A stretch of DNA of 64,000 nt. Source: RH-AL1 sp965277735 (lineage in GTDB: Bacteria > Pseudomonadota > Alphaproteobacteria > Rhizobiales > Beijerinckiaceae). How positions within the stretch are numbered: the first letter of the stretch is position 1; each line of letters starts with the position of its first letter. The stretch lies in assembly GCA_965277735.1 (NCBI GenBank), contig CBDIDO010000002.1, forward strand, positions 682,001 to 746,000, in the 5' to 3' direction. The translations under genes were made by a program, and so were the position numbers. Shown piece after piece: positions 1 through 8,726 of this stretch. Under the pieces are notes generated by a model that saw nothing but the letters and a program-made list of their open reading frames with translations, did not search any database and was not told where the DNA came from.

Positions 1-1
1 G

Positions 2-697
2 GTCTCGAAGCACGTCAAGGTGATCCAGAGCGGCCAGGGCGCCGACGAGGTGTTCGCCGGCTACCATTGGTATCCGAAGGTCGTGGATTCGAACGATCCG
101 GTGCGCGATTATTCCGCCGCCTATTGCGACCGCGACCACGCGGAGATGCGCAGGACGCTGGCGCCCGAATATCTCAACGGCGACTACTCGAAAGAGTATC
201 TCGAAAACTATTTCGCCAAATCGAAGAGCCGCAGCGCGATCGACAAGGTGCTCGAGCTCGACCAGCAGGTGATGCTCGTCGACGATCCGGTGAAGCGCGT
301 CGACAACATGACGATGGCGCACGGGCTCGAGGCGCGCGTGCCGTTCCTCGATCACGAGCTGGTCGAGCTTGCCGCGCGAATCCCATCCGAGCTGAAGATC
401 AAGGGCGGCGGCAAGTACATCCTGAAGGAGGCCGCGCGCGAGGTGGTGCCCTCCGAGGTGATCGACCGCGAGAAGGGCTATTTCCCGGTGCCGGCGCTCA
501 AGCACATCGAGGGCGAGTTCATGGACTTCGTGCAGGGTGTGTTGAACGCGCCGAAGGCGCGCGAGCGCGGCCTGTTCAATCGCGACTATGTCGATCACCT
601 GCTGGCGGATCCGAATGGAACGCTCACGCCGAAGGGCAATTCCAAGCTCTGGCAGGTATCGCTGTTGGAATGCTGGTTGCAGACGCACGGGGTTTGA
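2..697 (+). CDS. N-acetylglutaminylglutamine amidotransferase, C-terminal part (truncated by window edge)
   Basis: This is the ATP-dependent synthetase half of an asparagine-synthase-like protein; the reading frame is open from base 2, so the gene begins outside the window. The segment SGQGADEVFAGYHWYP is the Ser/Gly-rich loop of AsnB-type enzymes in the form typical of the amidotransferase that makes the osmoprotectant N-acetylglutaminylglutamine amide. VDNMTMAHGLEARVPFLDHELVELA and REKGYFPVPALKH match the conserved C-terminal core of that group. The glutaminase domain with its catalytic Cys must lie upstream. The family and the osmoprotectant role are inferred from similarity; an ordinary asparagine synthase is the alternative. 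Confidence 0.75.
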   Translation, partial: VSKHVKVIQSGQGADEVFAGYHWYPKVVDSNDPVRDYSAAYCDRDHAEMRRTLAPEYLNGDYSKEYLENYFAKSKSRSAIDKVLELDQQVMLVDDPVKRVDNMTMAHGLEARVPFLDHELVELAARIPSELKIKGGGKYILKEAAREVVPSEVIDREKGYFPVPALKHIEGEFMDFVQGVLNAPKARERGLFNRDYVDHLLADPNGTLTPKGNSKLWQVSLLECWLQTHGV

Positions 698-802
698 CGC
701 CGCGGCCTGCGATTCCAATCTCCCTGCTTGACGCAGCGCGGTCGTCCCGATGAAGCGAAGGCCGCGCTGCCCATGCAAGCTCGACGGAGGAGGCCGCTCA
801 TC

Positions 803-1636
803 ATGTGCCGCTGGATCGCCTATGCCGGCCACACGATCCCCTTGGAGAATTACGTCACCGAGCCTGCGCATTCGCTCGTCGCGCAGAGCATCGCGGCGCT
901 CGAATCGACGGCGGCGCTCAACGGCGACGGCTTCGGCCTGGGCTGGTACGGCGACCACGCCGAGCCGGGCCGCTACCGCGAGGTGCAGCCGGCCTGGTCG
1001 GACGACAACCTGCGCAGCCTGTGCCGGCACCTGCGCTCGCATCTCTTCTTCGCCCATGTTCGCGCGGCGACCGGGACGCCGATCACGCGGCCGAACTGCC
1101 ATCCCTTCGCCTGCGGCGAATGGCTGTTCATGCACAACGGCTACATTTCCGACTGGGACCGGCTGCGCCGCCCGATCGAGGCGATGATCCCGGACGCGCT
1201 CTATTCGCAGCGCAGCGGCACGACCGATTCGGAGGCCATGTTCATGGCGATCGTCGGCGCCGGCCTCGTCAACGGCACCGATGATCCGATGAAGGCGACT
1301 GTCGACATGCTCGCAGCCCTGACGGCCATGGTCGGCGGTCCTGACGGCAAACCGTTCCGCTTCACCTCCGCCCTCGCCAACGGAAAGGATCTCTACGCCT
1401 TCCGCTACGCCGCCAACGACGAGGCCAACAGCCTCTACTACCGCGCATCGGGGACGGGCGTGGTCGTCGCCTCCGAGCCGCTCGATCGCGATCGCGATAC
1501 GTGGATCGCGGTGCCCGAGCACCACGTCGTCATCGCCCGCCACGGCGAGCCCGTGCGGATCGCCTCGCTCGACGAGTTCGGCCTCGCCCGCAGCGATAGC
1601 CGGGCCGCTCCTTCGCCGCAGCGGCTGAGCGCCTAG
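803..1636 (+). CDS. Class II glutamine amidotransferase (YafJ/EgtC-like)
   Basis: A 277-residue protein beginning MCRW, which leaves Cys2 as the N-terminal nucleophile of class II (Ntn) glutamine amidotransferases; this decides the ATG at 803 over in-frame starts further upstream. Further family features are NGDGFGLGWYG, FFAHVRAATGTPITRPNCHPF and FMHNGYISDW. It is a stand-alone glutaminase domain of normal length for YafJ-type proteins, whose physiological acceptor is generally unknown. It follows the upstream amidotransferase by about 105 bp on the same strand and converges with the XRE regulator, with a 4 bp overlap of the ends. Confidence 0.85.
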   Translation: MCRWIAYAGHTIPLENYVTEPAHSLVAQSIAALESTAALNGDGFGLGWYGDHAEPGRYREVQPAWSDDNLRSLCRHLRSHLFFAHVRAATGTPITRPNCHPFACGEWLFMHNGYISDWDRLRRPIEAMIPDALYSQRSGTTDSEAMFMAIVGAGLVNGTDDPMKATVDMLAALTAMVGGPDGKPFRFTSALANGKDLYAFRYAANDEANSLYYRASGTGVVVASEPLDRDRDTWIAVPEHHVVIARHGEPVRIASLDEFGLARSDSRAAPSPQRLSA

Positions 1637-2457
1637 CGCTCGGCGACGAGCCCGCGGATGCGGTCGGCAACCTCCGATGAAACGGGGTTGTAGACGATCA
1701 TGCCGAGGTCGGGCCGGCCGTCGACGGCGAAGGCCGAATATTCCAGCTCGATCTGACCCAGCACGGGATGCGCGAGCCGTTTGACCCCCTCGCCATGGGC
1801 ATGGACATCATTGTCGCGCCACAGGCCCTTGAACTCCGGGCTGAGCCGGCACAATTCCTCGACCAGCTGCGCGACCTCGGAGACGGCACCGGCGCGGGCC
1901 GCGTCGGCCCGGAAGGCGCCCACGACGAAGCGCGCGAGGCCGTCCCAATCGTGCTGCTTGGCTTTGATGTCGGGATTGCCGAACAGCATGCGCAGGATGT
2001 TGCGCTGGCCGGGGGGCACCTTGCTGTAGTCGGTCAGCACGACGGCCGCGGCGGGGTTCCAGGCGACGATGTCCCAGGTCGCGGTCTTGATCAGCGCCGG
2101 GCTCGTTTCGAGCGCGTCGAGCACGCGTTGCAGGCGCGGCGTGACGCCGGCGACGGCCTTGTAGCGGACCTCCGGCGGACGCCCGAGCCCGATCATGAAG
2201 AGGTGCTCGCGCTCGACGTCGGTGAGCATCAGGCCGGCGGCGATCCGCTCCAGCACGTCCGCCGAAGGTGCGCCGCCCCGCCCTTGCTCGAGCCAGGTGT
2301 ACCAGGTCGGGCTGATGTTGGAGCGCTGCGCCACCTCCTCCCGCCGCAGGCCCGGCGTGCGGCGACGCCCCGCGGGAAAGCCAAAGGAGGTGGGATCGAG
2401 CCGGCTCCGGCGATCCCGCAGGTAGTTTCCGAGCAGGTTGTCAGCCGATACGGGCAT
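1633..2457 (-). CDS. XRE-family transcriptional regulator with MmyB-like ligand-binding domain
   Basis: A 274-residue regulator. Residues about 8-80 form a helix-turn-helix of the XRE type (LRREEVAQRSNISPTWYTWLEQGR), followed by an MmyB-like ligand-binding domain containing the typical LDALETSPALIKTATWDIVAWN stretch. Proteins of this class are usually local repressors or activators of a divergently transcribed oxidoreductase gene, which fits here: the epimerase gene starts 97 bp away on the opposite strand. Palindromic candidates for its operator lie in that gap. The ligand is unknown. Confidence 0.88.
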   Translation of the reverse strand: MPVSADNLLGNYLRDRRSRLDPTSFGFPAGRRRTPGLRREEVAQRSNISPTWYTWLEQGRGGAPSADVLERIAAGLMLTDVEREHLFMIGLGRPPEVRYKAVAGVTPRLQRVLDALETSPALIKTATWDIVAWNPAAAVVLTDYSKVPPGQRNILRMLFGNPDIKAKQHDWDGLARFVVGAFRADAARAGAVSEVAQLVEELCRLSPEFKGLWRDNDVHAHGEGVKRLAHPVLGQIELEYSAFAVDGRPDLGMIVYNPVSSEVADRIRGLVAER

Positions 2458-2468
2458 CGTTTCCCTGG

Positions 2469-2508
2469 TAGTTTTTATACTAGGATGAGATCACTACTTT
2501 AATGGTAG
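2469..2508. promoter_or_regulatory. Two short inverted repeats between the XRE regulator and the epimerase gene
   Basis: TAGT-N6-ACTA spans 2469-2482 and CTAC-N7-GTAG spans 2494-2508. The centres are about 25 bp apart in an AT-rich 97 bp divergent promoter region. The shared half-site (TAGT/GTAG with its complement) and position suggest operators for the adjacent XRE regulator, by inference only. Confidence 0.4.
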
Positions 2509-2554
2509 GCGAGGCTATCCGAAGTAGCGGCGGCAAACAACATCGGAGGCTGCC

Positions 2555-3445
2555 ATGCGCGTCTTTCTCACCGGAGCGACCGGCTTCATCGGCTCGAAGA
2601 TCGTGCCGGAGCTCATCAGATCCGGCCACCAGGTGCTCGGCATGACGCGATCGGACAAGGGCGCCGAGGCCCTCGAAGCCGTTGGCGCCGAGGTCCATCG
2701 CGGCGAGCTGGAGGATCTGGAAAGCCTCCGCGCCGGCGCGGCCCAGGCGGACGGCGTCATCCACACCGCGTTCGACCATGATTTCTCGAACTTCGTTGCC
2801 AATTGCGAGAAGGACCGGCGCGTCATCGCGACGCTCGGGGCGGCACTCGCCGGCTCCGACCGGCTCCTCGTGATCACCTCGGGCACCGGCCTGGGCAGCA
2901 ACGGACCCGGCAAGCCGGCGACCGAGGACACCTACGACGCCCACCACCCGAACCCGCGAAAAGCCTCGGAGGAGGCCGGCCAGGCGCTTGCCGCGAAAGC
3001 CGTCAAGGTCGCGGTCGTGCGCCTCCCGCAGGTCCATGACACGCTGAAGCAGGGCCTCATCACCCCGTTGATCGAGACAATCCGCGCAAAGGGGGTTGCG
3101 GCTTACGTCGGCGACGGCGCCAACCGCTGGCCCGCGGCCCACGTGAGCGATGTCGCGCGCCTGTACCGGCTGGCCTTCGAGAAGCAGGCGGTCGCCGTCT
3201 ACAACGCGGTCGCCGAGGAAGGGATCTCGGCCCGCGAGATCGCGTCCGTGCTCGGCCGCGGCCTCAACCTGCCAGTCAAATCCATCTCGCCGGACGAGGC
3301 GCCCGCCCATTTCGGCTGGCTCGCCCCTTTCATGTCGATGGATCTCACGGCGTCCAGCGCGCTGACGCAGGAGCGTCTGGGATGGCGGCTGACGGGCCCC
3401 GGTCTCATCGCCGATCTCGAGGCGATGGACTATTCGGCGGCCTGA
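2555..3445 (+). CDS. NAD(P)-dependent SDR/epimerase-type oxidoreductase
   Basis: A 296-residue extended-SDR (NAD-dependent epimerase/dehydratase) protein. The N-terminal Rossmann motif GATGFIGSKIVPELI lies at residues 7-21. The central part contains TSGTGLGSNGPGKPATEDT, and a later segment around the active site is shifted from the canonical YxxxK. The start has a strong ribosome binding site, GGAGG at 2545-2549. It is divergent from the XRE/MmyB-type regulator, which is the classic arrangement for a regulator and its single target. The substrate cannot be told from the sequence. Confidence 0.85.
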   Translation: MRVFLTGATGFIGSKIVPELIRSGHQVLGMTRSDKGAEALEAVGAEVHRGELEDLESLRAGAAQADGVIHTAFDHDFSNFVANCEKDRRVIATLGAALAGSDRLLVITSGTGLGSNGPGKPATEDTYDAHHPNPRKASEEAGQALAAKAVKVAVVRLPQVHDTLKQGLITPLIETIRAKGVAAYVGDGANRWPAAHVSDVARLYRLAFEKQAVAVYNAVAEEGISAREIASVLGRGLNLPVKSISPDEAPAHFGWLAPFMSMDLTASSALTQERLGWRLTGPGLIADLEAMDYSAA

Positions 3446-3452
3446 CGCCCGC

Positions 3453-5966
3453 CTAGCCCGTCGCGGTCTTCACCGCCTCGATGAGCTGCTTCAGCGCGAA
3501 GGGCTTCGGCAGGAATCCGAAGTCCTCGCCCTCGGGCAGGTTACGGGCGAAGGCGTCCTCGGCGTAGCCGGAGACGAAGATCACCTTGCACTTGATGCCG
3601 CGCTTGCGCAGCTCGCCGAACATCGTCGGGCCGTCCATCTCGGGCATCACGACATCGGAGACGACGAGGTCGATCTTGCCGATATTGGCCTCGGCGACTT
3701 CCAACGCCTCGACGCCCGAGCTCGCCTCGAGCACGGTGTAACCGCGCGAGGCGAGCGCGCGGGCCGAGAAGGCGCGCACCGCATCCTCGTCCTCGACGAG
3801 CAGGATCGTGCCGTGCCCGGTGGAATCGGTGACGGTGGCGGACTTGACGATCTCTTTCCTGACCGGCTCGTCGGCCTCGGTCGCGATGTGGCGCGGCAGC
3901 AGGATCGTGAAGGTCGTGCCCTTGCCGACTTCGGAATGGCAGAAGACGTAGCCCTCGGTCTGCTTGACGATGCCGTAGACCATCGACAGGCCGAGTCCGG
4001 TGCCCTTGCCGACCTCTTTCGTCGTGAAGAACGGCTCGAAGATCTTCTCGCGGATGTCTTCGGGAATGCCGGTGCCGTTGTCCTGCACCTCGATCGCGAC
4101 GTAGTCGCCCGGCAGCAGCACGTCTTCCTTGAACGACGCGCAATCGGCCGCCGGCACGTTGCGCGTGCGCAGCACGATGCGGCCGCCCGACGGCATCGCG
4201 TCCTTGGCGTTGACGACGAGGTTGATGATCACCTGCTCGAACTGGTTGAGGTCGGCCTTGACGAGCCACAGGTCGCGGCCATGGCGCAGATCGAGCTCGA
4301 TCTTCTCGCCGACCAGCCGGCGCATCAGCATCTGCAGGTCGCTCATCACGTCGCCGAGCTGCAGCGTCTCGGGGCGCAGGGTCTGCCGGCGCGAGAAGGC
4401 GAGCAGCTGGCGCGTCAGCGCCGCGGCGCGGTTCGCGTTCTGCTTGATCTGCATGATGTCCTGGAAGGACGGATCGGTCGGCCTATGGTTGGCGAGCAGA
4501 AGGTCCGAGAAGCCGATGATGGCAGTGAGCACGTTGTTGAAATCGTGCGCGATGCCGCCGGCGAGCTGGCCGACCGCCTGCATCTTCTGCGACTGCGCGA
4601 AGCTCTCCTTCAGCGCGCGCTGCTCGGTCGTATCGAGCGCGTAGATCGTCGCGCCGCCGCCTTCCTGCTCCGGGCCGGTGACGAATAGGCGCGCCGAGCG
4701 CGCGCCCTCGCCGACGATACCGACGTCGACCGGCGGGATGTCGCTCTTCATGTCGGCCGCGTCGCGGATCGCGCGCTGCAGCGCTTGGCGGTCGTCCTCC
4801 GCGATTGCCGCGAAGATCGTGCGGCGCGCACCCTCGCCCTTCAGCGAGGCGGGCATCATCTTGGCGAAGGACGCGTTCGACTGCGAGATCGCACCGGTCG
4901 CATCGGTGATCGCGATCGCCATCGGCGTCGCGTTGAAGACACGGGCGAAGCGCACCTCGGCGGCGCGCAGGTTCTCCGACGGCTCCTCGCCCGGCGCCCG
5001 GTTGATAACGAGGGTGCGCGACGGGCCGGCCATGCCGTCCTGCCCGAAGGCGACGCGATGCAACAGGCGCGTCGGCAGGCTCTGGCCGCCGCGACGCTTG
5101 AGATCGACGTCGAACTGCTCGGTGCGCACCTCTCCCGGCGCGCCGGTGACGCTGCCGAGCAGCGACGCGCCGCCGCCGGCGAGGAAGTCGGTGAGCTTGA
5201 GGCCGCCCGAGCCGACCTGCGCGAGGTCGTAGTCGAGCCAGCTCGCCAGCGTCGCGTTCATGTACGAGACGTCACCGTCCTGGCCGCAGGAAAAGAAGCC
5301 GGCCGGCGCGTGATCGAGGAAGTCGATCGCGTGCTGCAGCTCCTGGAAAACGTTCTCGTGGCGCTCGCGCTCGCGGGTGACGTCGGAGATGCCCCACAGG
5401 CTTGCGCGCTTGGCGCCGGGCAGCTGCGGCAGCGGGCGCACGCGGACGCGATACCAGCCGACTCCGCCCACGGCGCCATCGAGTGGCGGCGACAGCCGGA
5501 CCTCCTCGAGCGCGCGCTTGCCGTCTCGCGCCGCCTGGGCGAGCCGGTAGACGGCCTCGGAGACCTCCGGCGAGCCGGAGAACAGCCGCTCGACGCCACG
5601 CAGGTCGGCGACGCTGCGCGCGTTGGAGAGCCGCAAATAGGTGTCGTTGGCATAGAGGAACTTGCCGCCGGCATCGGTGACGAGCAGTCCCTCGGGGCCG
5701 GTGTCGCAGACCACGCGCGTCACGTCGTTCTTGACCGCCTTGCCGGCGAGCTGGAACAGGCCGATCGCGTAGCCGAACAAGGCGAAGATGCCGACGACGG
5801 CGAGCAGCGCGAGAAGGTACGTCTTGAGCAGGCTCGCCTGCTCCGGCTGCAGCGCGGTCAGCGCGAAGGCGGCGACGAGCAGGACGACAGCGAAAAGCGT
5901 GACGAGGAGGGGACTGCCGGCACGCTCGGTCCGGTGGAAGGCGGCGGTTGTCAGTTGGTCGCTCAT
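3453..5966 (-). CDS. cckA: Cell-cycle hybrid histidine kinase CckA
   Basis: An 837-residue membrane hybrid kinase. Two membrane helices lie at about residues 19-39 and 46-67, followed by several PAS-like regions (about 80-450). The dimerisation/phosphoacceptor helix has LAGGIAHDFNNVLTAIIGFS with the acceptor His at residue 474. A GHKL ATPase domain (DNGTGIPEDI, GTGLGLSMVYGIV) and a C-terminal receiver (DLVVSDVVMPEMDGP, Asp771) follow. The order TM-TM-PAS-HisKA-HATPase-REC and the length match CckA, which passes phosphate via ChpT to CtrA and controls the alphaproteobacterial cell cycle and motility. It is divergent from a FliO-like gene, with a perfect CtrA box in the gap. Confidence 0.93.
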   Translation of the reverse strand: MSDQLTTAAFHRTERAGSPLLVTLFAVVLLVAAFALTALQPEQASLLKTYLLALLAVVGIFALFGYAIGLFQLAGKAVKNDVTRVVCDTGPEGLLVTDAGGKFLYANDTYLRLSNARSVADLRGVERLFSGSPEVSEAVYRLAQAARDGKRALEEVRLSPPLDGAVGGVGWYRVRVRPLPQLPGAKRASLWGISDVTRERERHENVFQELQHAIDFLDHAPAGFFSCGQDGDVSYMNATLASWLDYDLAQVGSGGLKLTDFLAGGGASLLGSVTGAPGEVRTEQFDVDLKRRGGQSLPTRLLHRVAFGQDGMAGPSRTLVINRAPGEEPSENLRAAEVRFARVFNATPMAIAITDATGAISQSNASFAKMMPASLKGEGARRTIFAAIAEDDRQALQRAIRDAADMKSDIPPVDVGIVGEGARSARLFVTGPEQEGGGATIYALDTTEQRALKESFAQSQKMQAVGQLAGGIAHDFNNVLTAIIGFSDLLLANHRPTDPSFQDIMQIKQNANRAAALTRQLLAFSRRQTLRPETLQLGDVMSDLQMLMRRLVGEKIELDLRHGRDLWLVKADLNQFEQVIINLVVNAKDAMPSGGRIVLRTRNVPAADCASFKEDVLLPGDYVAIEVQDNGTGIPEDIREKIFEPFFTTKEVGKGTGLGLSMVYGIVKQTEGYVFCHSEVGKGTTFTILLPRHIATEADEPVRKEIVKSATVTDSTGHGTILLVEDEDAVRAFSARALASRGYTVLEASSGVEALEVAEANIGKIDLVVSDVVMPEMDGPTMFGELRKRGIKCKVIFVSGYAEDAFARNLPEGEDFGFLPKPFALKQLIEAVKTATG

Positions 5967-6171
5967 GGCGAAGGGATCCGTCCGTCCCGGCTCGCAGGCG
6001 AGCCGCGGCTCGCGCGCGAATCAACCCCGTCGCTCGTCATGGAGCCGAAGCGACCTTGTGGGGAGCAGTCCAAATTTGCAACTCCGGGTTCCATCGTGCG
6101 ACGCTTTCGAGCCTGCAGCCCACAGCTTCGTCCGCTCCCGATCTGAAGCTGAAGCTATAGGCCGAAATGCG

Positions 6172-6188
6172 TTAACCATCCATTAACC
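6172..6188 (+). promoter_or_regulatory. CtrA-type binding box
   Basis: The sequence TTAACCATCCATTAACC reads TTAA-N7-TTAACC, a perfect match to the known CtrA full-site consensus TTAA-N7-TTAA(C). It lies between divergent cckA (about 205 bp upstream of its start) and the FliO-like gene (68 bp before the ATG at 6256). The spacing favours control of the FliO-like gene. Binding is inferred. Confidence 0.6.
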
Positions 6189-6255
6189 TTGTACGCGCTT
6201 CGCGTTCCTCTCGTGGTAGAAGGTGAACGTTCGCGTTCTCGAGTATCAGGCGATT

Positions 6256-7350
6256 ATGCAGCAGATCGAAAACATCCTTGGCGGCAAAGGCGGTCAGCTC
6301 GCCCTGGCGGTCATCGCCTTCCTGGTCGCCGCAGTGCTGGTCCTCGTCATCGTGCGCATGCTGTTCGGCGGCAAGCTGCGGGCGCCCGGCGGCCGGGCGC
6401 GGCAGGCACGCCTCGGCATCGTCGACGCGTTCGACCTCGATCGCCAGCGCCAGCTCATCATCATCCGGCGCGACAACACCGAGCATCTCATCCTGATCGG
6501 CGGTCCCAACGACCTGCTGATCGAGCCCGAGATCGTCCGCGTCGAAGCGCGCGAGTTCCGCAATCGCGAGAAGGAGCCGGGCTTCGGCGACGCGCGCATC
6601 CCCGCGCCCTTCACGCCAGCCGACCGGCCCGAGTTCAAGTCGCCGGCCGACGCCCCCGCATCCCCTCCGCTCCCGCTGCCCTCCTCGCCGGACGAGCTGC
6701 CGCTGCCGCTCCCCGAGGTTGCCGTCGCACCGGCACCCCCGGCCCCCGAGCCGGCTGCGCCGCCCGCAGCGCCGCGGGGCCCGACCTTCCCGCTGCCGCC
6801 GCGCCGCCCGGCGCCCGCACCGGCCACCGGCGGCGAGCGCCGCGCCCCCGCACCGCCGCGCCTGCCCGAGTCCGTGTCGCGCACGCCGGACCCTGCGCCG
6901 AACGGATCCGGCCCCGATCTCGGCGCGCCCGGAGCCCCGCCACCCGTCCAGCCGCCGGGCGCCCAGCCGCCGCCCGCGCTGAGCGTGCCGCCCGCCGGCC
7001 CGGCCGTGCAGCCGACGCGCCCCGTGCCGTCCTTCCGCCCGCTGCCGCCGCGGCCGCCCGTGCGCCCGCTGCAGCGCGTGACACCGAAACCCGCCGCCGT
7101 TCCGCCCGCCGAGGGCGGCCCCACGCCGGACTCACCGTTTCCAAGCGTGCCGGCGCAGGCGCCGTCTGCCTCGGCGCCGGTGATCCCGAGTGTCGCGCCG
7201 CCGGCTCCGCCCGCCCCGCCGCCGCCGGTCGTGGTCGCTTCCGAACCGCCGCCGGCGCCCGCACCCGCGCCGCCGCCCGCGGCACCCGCCCCGGCCGACG
7301 ACGACCTGTCGCTCGAAGAAGAGATGGCGAAGCTGCTCGGCCGCGGCTGA
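6256..7350 (+). CDS. FliO-like membrane protein with long proline/alanine-rich tail
   Basis: A 364-residue protein. A single membrane helix (about residues 15-36, LALAVIAFLVAAVLVLVIVR) is followed by a small FliO-like domain (RLGIVDAFDLDRQRQLIIIRRD..HLILIGGPNDLLIE). FliO helps assemble the flagellar type III export gate. From about residue 125 to 350 the protein is almost purely Pro/Ala/Arg low complexity, ending with an acidic DDDLSLEEEMAKLL tail. The ATG at 6256 gives the usual family N-terminus; a GTG at 6223 would add 11 residues. It lies apart from the flagellar block but behind a CtrA box. Assignment rests on the N-terminal 110 residues. Confidence 0.65.
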   Translation: MQQIENILGGKGGQLALAVIAFLVAAVLVLVIVRMLFGGKLRAPGGRARQARLGIVDAFDLDRQRQLIIIRRDNTEHLILIGGPNDLLIEPEIVRVEAREFRNREKEPGFGDARIPAPFTPADRPEFKSPADAPASPPLPLPSSPDELPLPLPEVAVAPAPPAPEPAAPPAAPRGPTFPLPPRRPAPAPATGGERRAPAPPRLPESVSRTPDPAPNGSGPDLGAPGAPPPVQPPGAQPPPALSVPPAGPAVQPTRPVPSFRPLPPRPPVRPLQRVTPKPAAVPPAEGGPTPDSPFPSVPAQAPSASAPVIPSVAPPAPPAPPPPVVVASEPPPAPAPAPPPAAPAPADDDLSLEEEMAKLLGRG

Positions 7351-7361
7351 GCAGCTGCCGG

Positions 7362-8013
7362 TCAGCCGGGATAGTCGGACTGGTGGATCGCCCGCGCCCG
7401 CTCGAAGGCCGGCTCGGCCATGCAGCGGTCGACGATCTTCTCGACCGTCGGCACGCCCTCGATCGGCACGTTGAACATCCGCGCCCCTGCGAAAAGCGCG
7501 CACAGGCAGATATCGGCGAACGTTGGCGTCTCGCCGTGGCAAAAGGTGCCAGTCTCCGGCGCGCCCACGAGCCTCGCCTCGTAGCCGGCGAGGCCCGCGC
7601 CGAACCATTGCACCTGCCACGCCCGCCACTTTTGGGCGTCGAAGCCGGCCGCCGCGGCGAGGTAGCGCCGCACCCGCGGTACGATCAGCGGGTGCGCGTC
7701 GGCCACCGCGATCGCGGCGAGCGAGCGGACGCGGGCGCGGCCGAGCGGATCGCGCGGCAGCAGCGGCGGGTCGGGGTAGACTTCTTCGAGATATTCGAGG
7801 ATCGTCAGCGACTTGCCGTCGATCATCAGGGCCGGCACGGCGCCCATCGGATTGACCGCCCGGAACGCCGGCTCGCTCGTCGCGGTGCTGTCGATGTCGA
7901 CCGGGATCTCGGTATAGGCGACGCCCTTCATGTTCAGCGCGACTCGCAGGCGAAATGTCGCCTGCGAGCGCCAGAACCCGTAGAGCTGCAGCGGCGGCGC
8001 GTCCTGTCCGCCG

Positions 8014-8021
<8 letters not shown>
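7362..8021 (-). CDS. Glutathione S-transferase family protein (maleylacetoacetate isomerase-like)
   Basis: A 219-residue GST. The thioredoxin-like N-terminal domain (LQLYGFWRSQATFRLRVALN) carries the zeta-class type motif in a variant form, with ArgSer in place of a SerSer pair. NPMGAVPALMIDG and LEYLEEVYPDPPLLPRDP are the glutathione-contact segments. The helical C-terminal domain includes PTFADICLCALF. Maleylacetoacetate isomerase would act in tyrosine breakdown, but no other gene of that pathway is nearby, so the specific reaction is open. The start overlaps the dksA stop by 8 bp, so the two are probably co-transcribed. Confidence 0.8.
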
Positions 8022-8433
<412 letters not shown>

Positions 8434-8726
8434 GCCCAGGTCCCCCCAGCGTTCCGATTTGGCGCCCTTATACCCAGACGGTGGGTACGTAACAATCGGG
8501 GGTGGCAGATTCATCGCGTCCTGTGGCCGAGACGCGTCGACCGGCGCGATTCGCGGGCAAAACCGGCTCGAAAGCAGGAAGAATGGGCAGCCGCGTCCGC
8601 CGCGCGCCCGGAATCATCGTTTCGGCATCGGCAATGGTCTGTTGTGAGTTCGGCCGCTGGCGCGGCGCGAAGCACGGGTCCACCTGTTTGGCCAGGGTCA
8701 CACTTCGAATCGATGGGAGACAAACA

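Noticed and set aside
6800..7300. Possible tandem DNA repeat in the FliO-like tail
   Set aside because: The region is Pro/Ala codon low complexity without a fixed repeat unit, so I treat it as protein composition rather than a DNA repeat.
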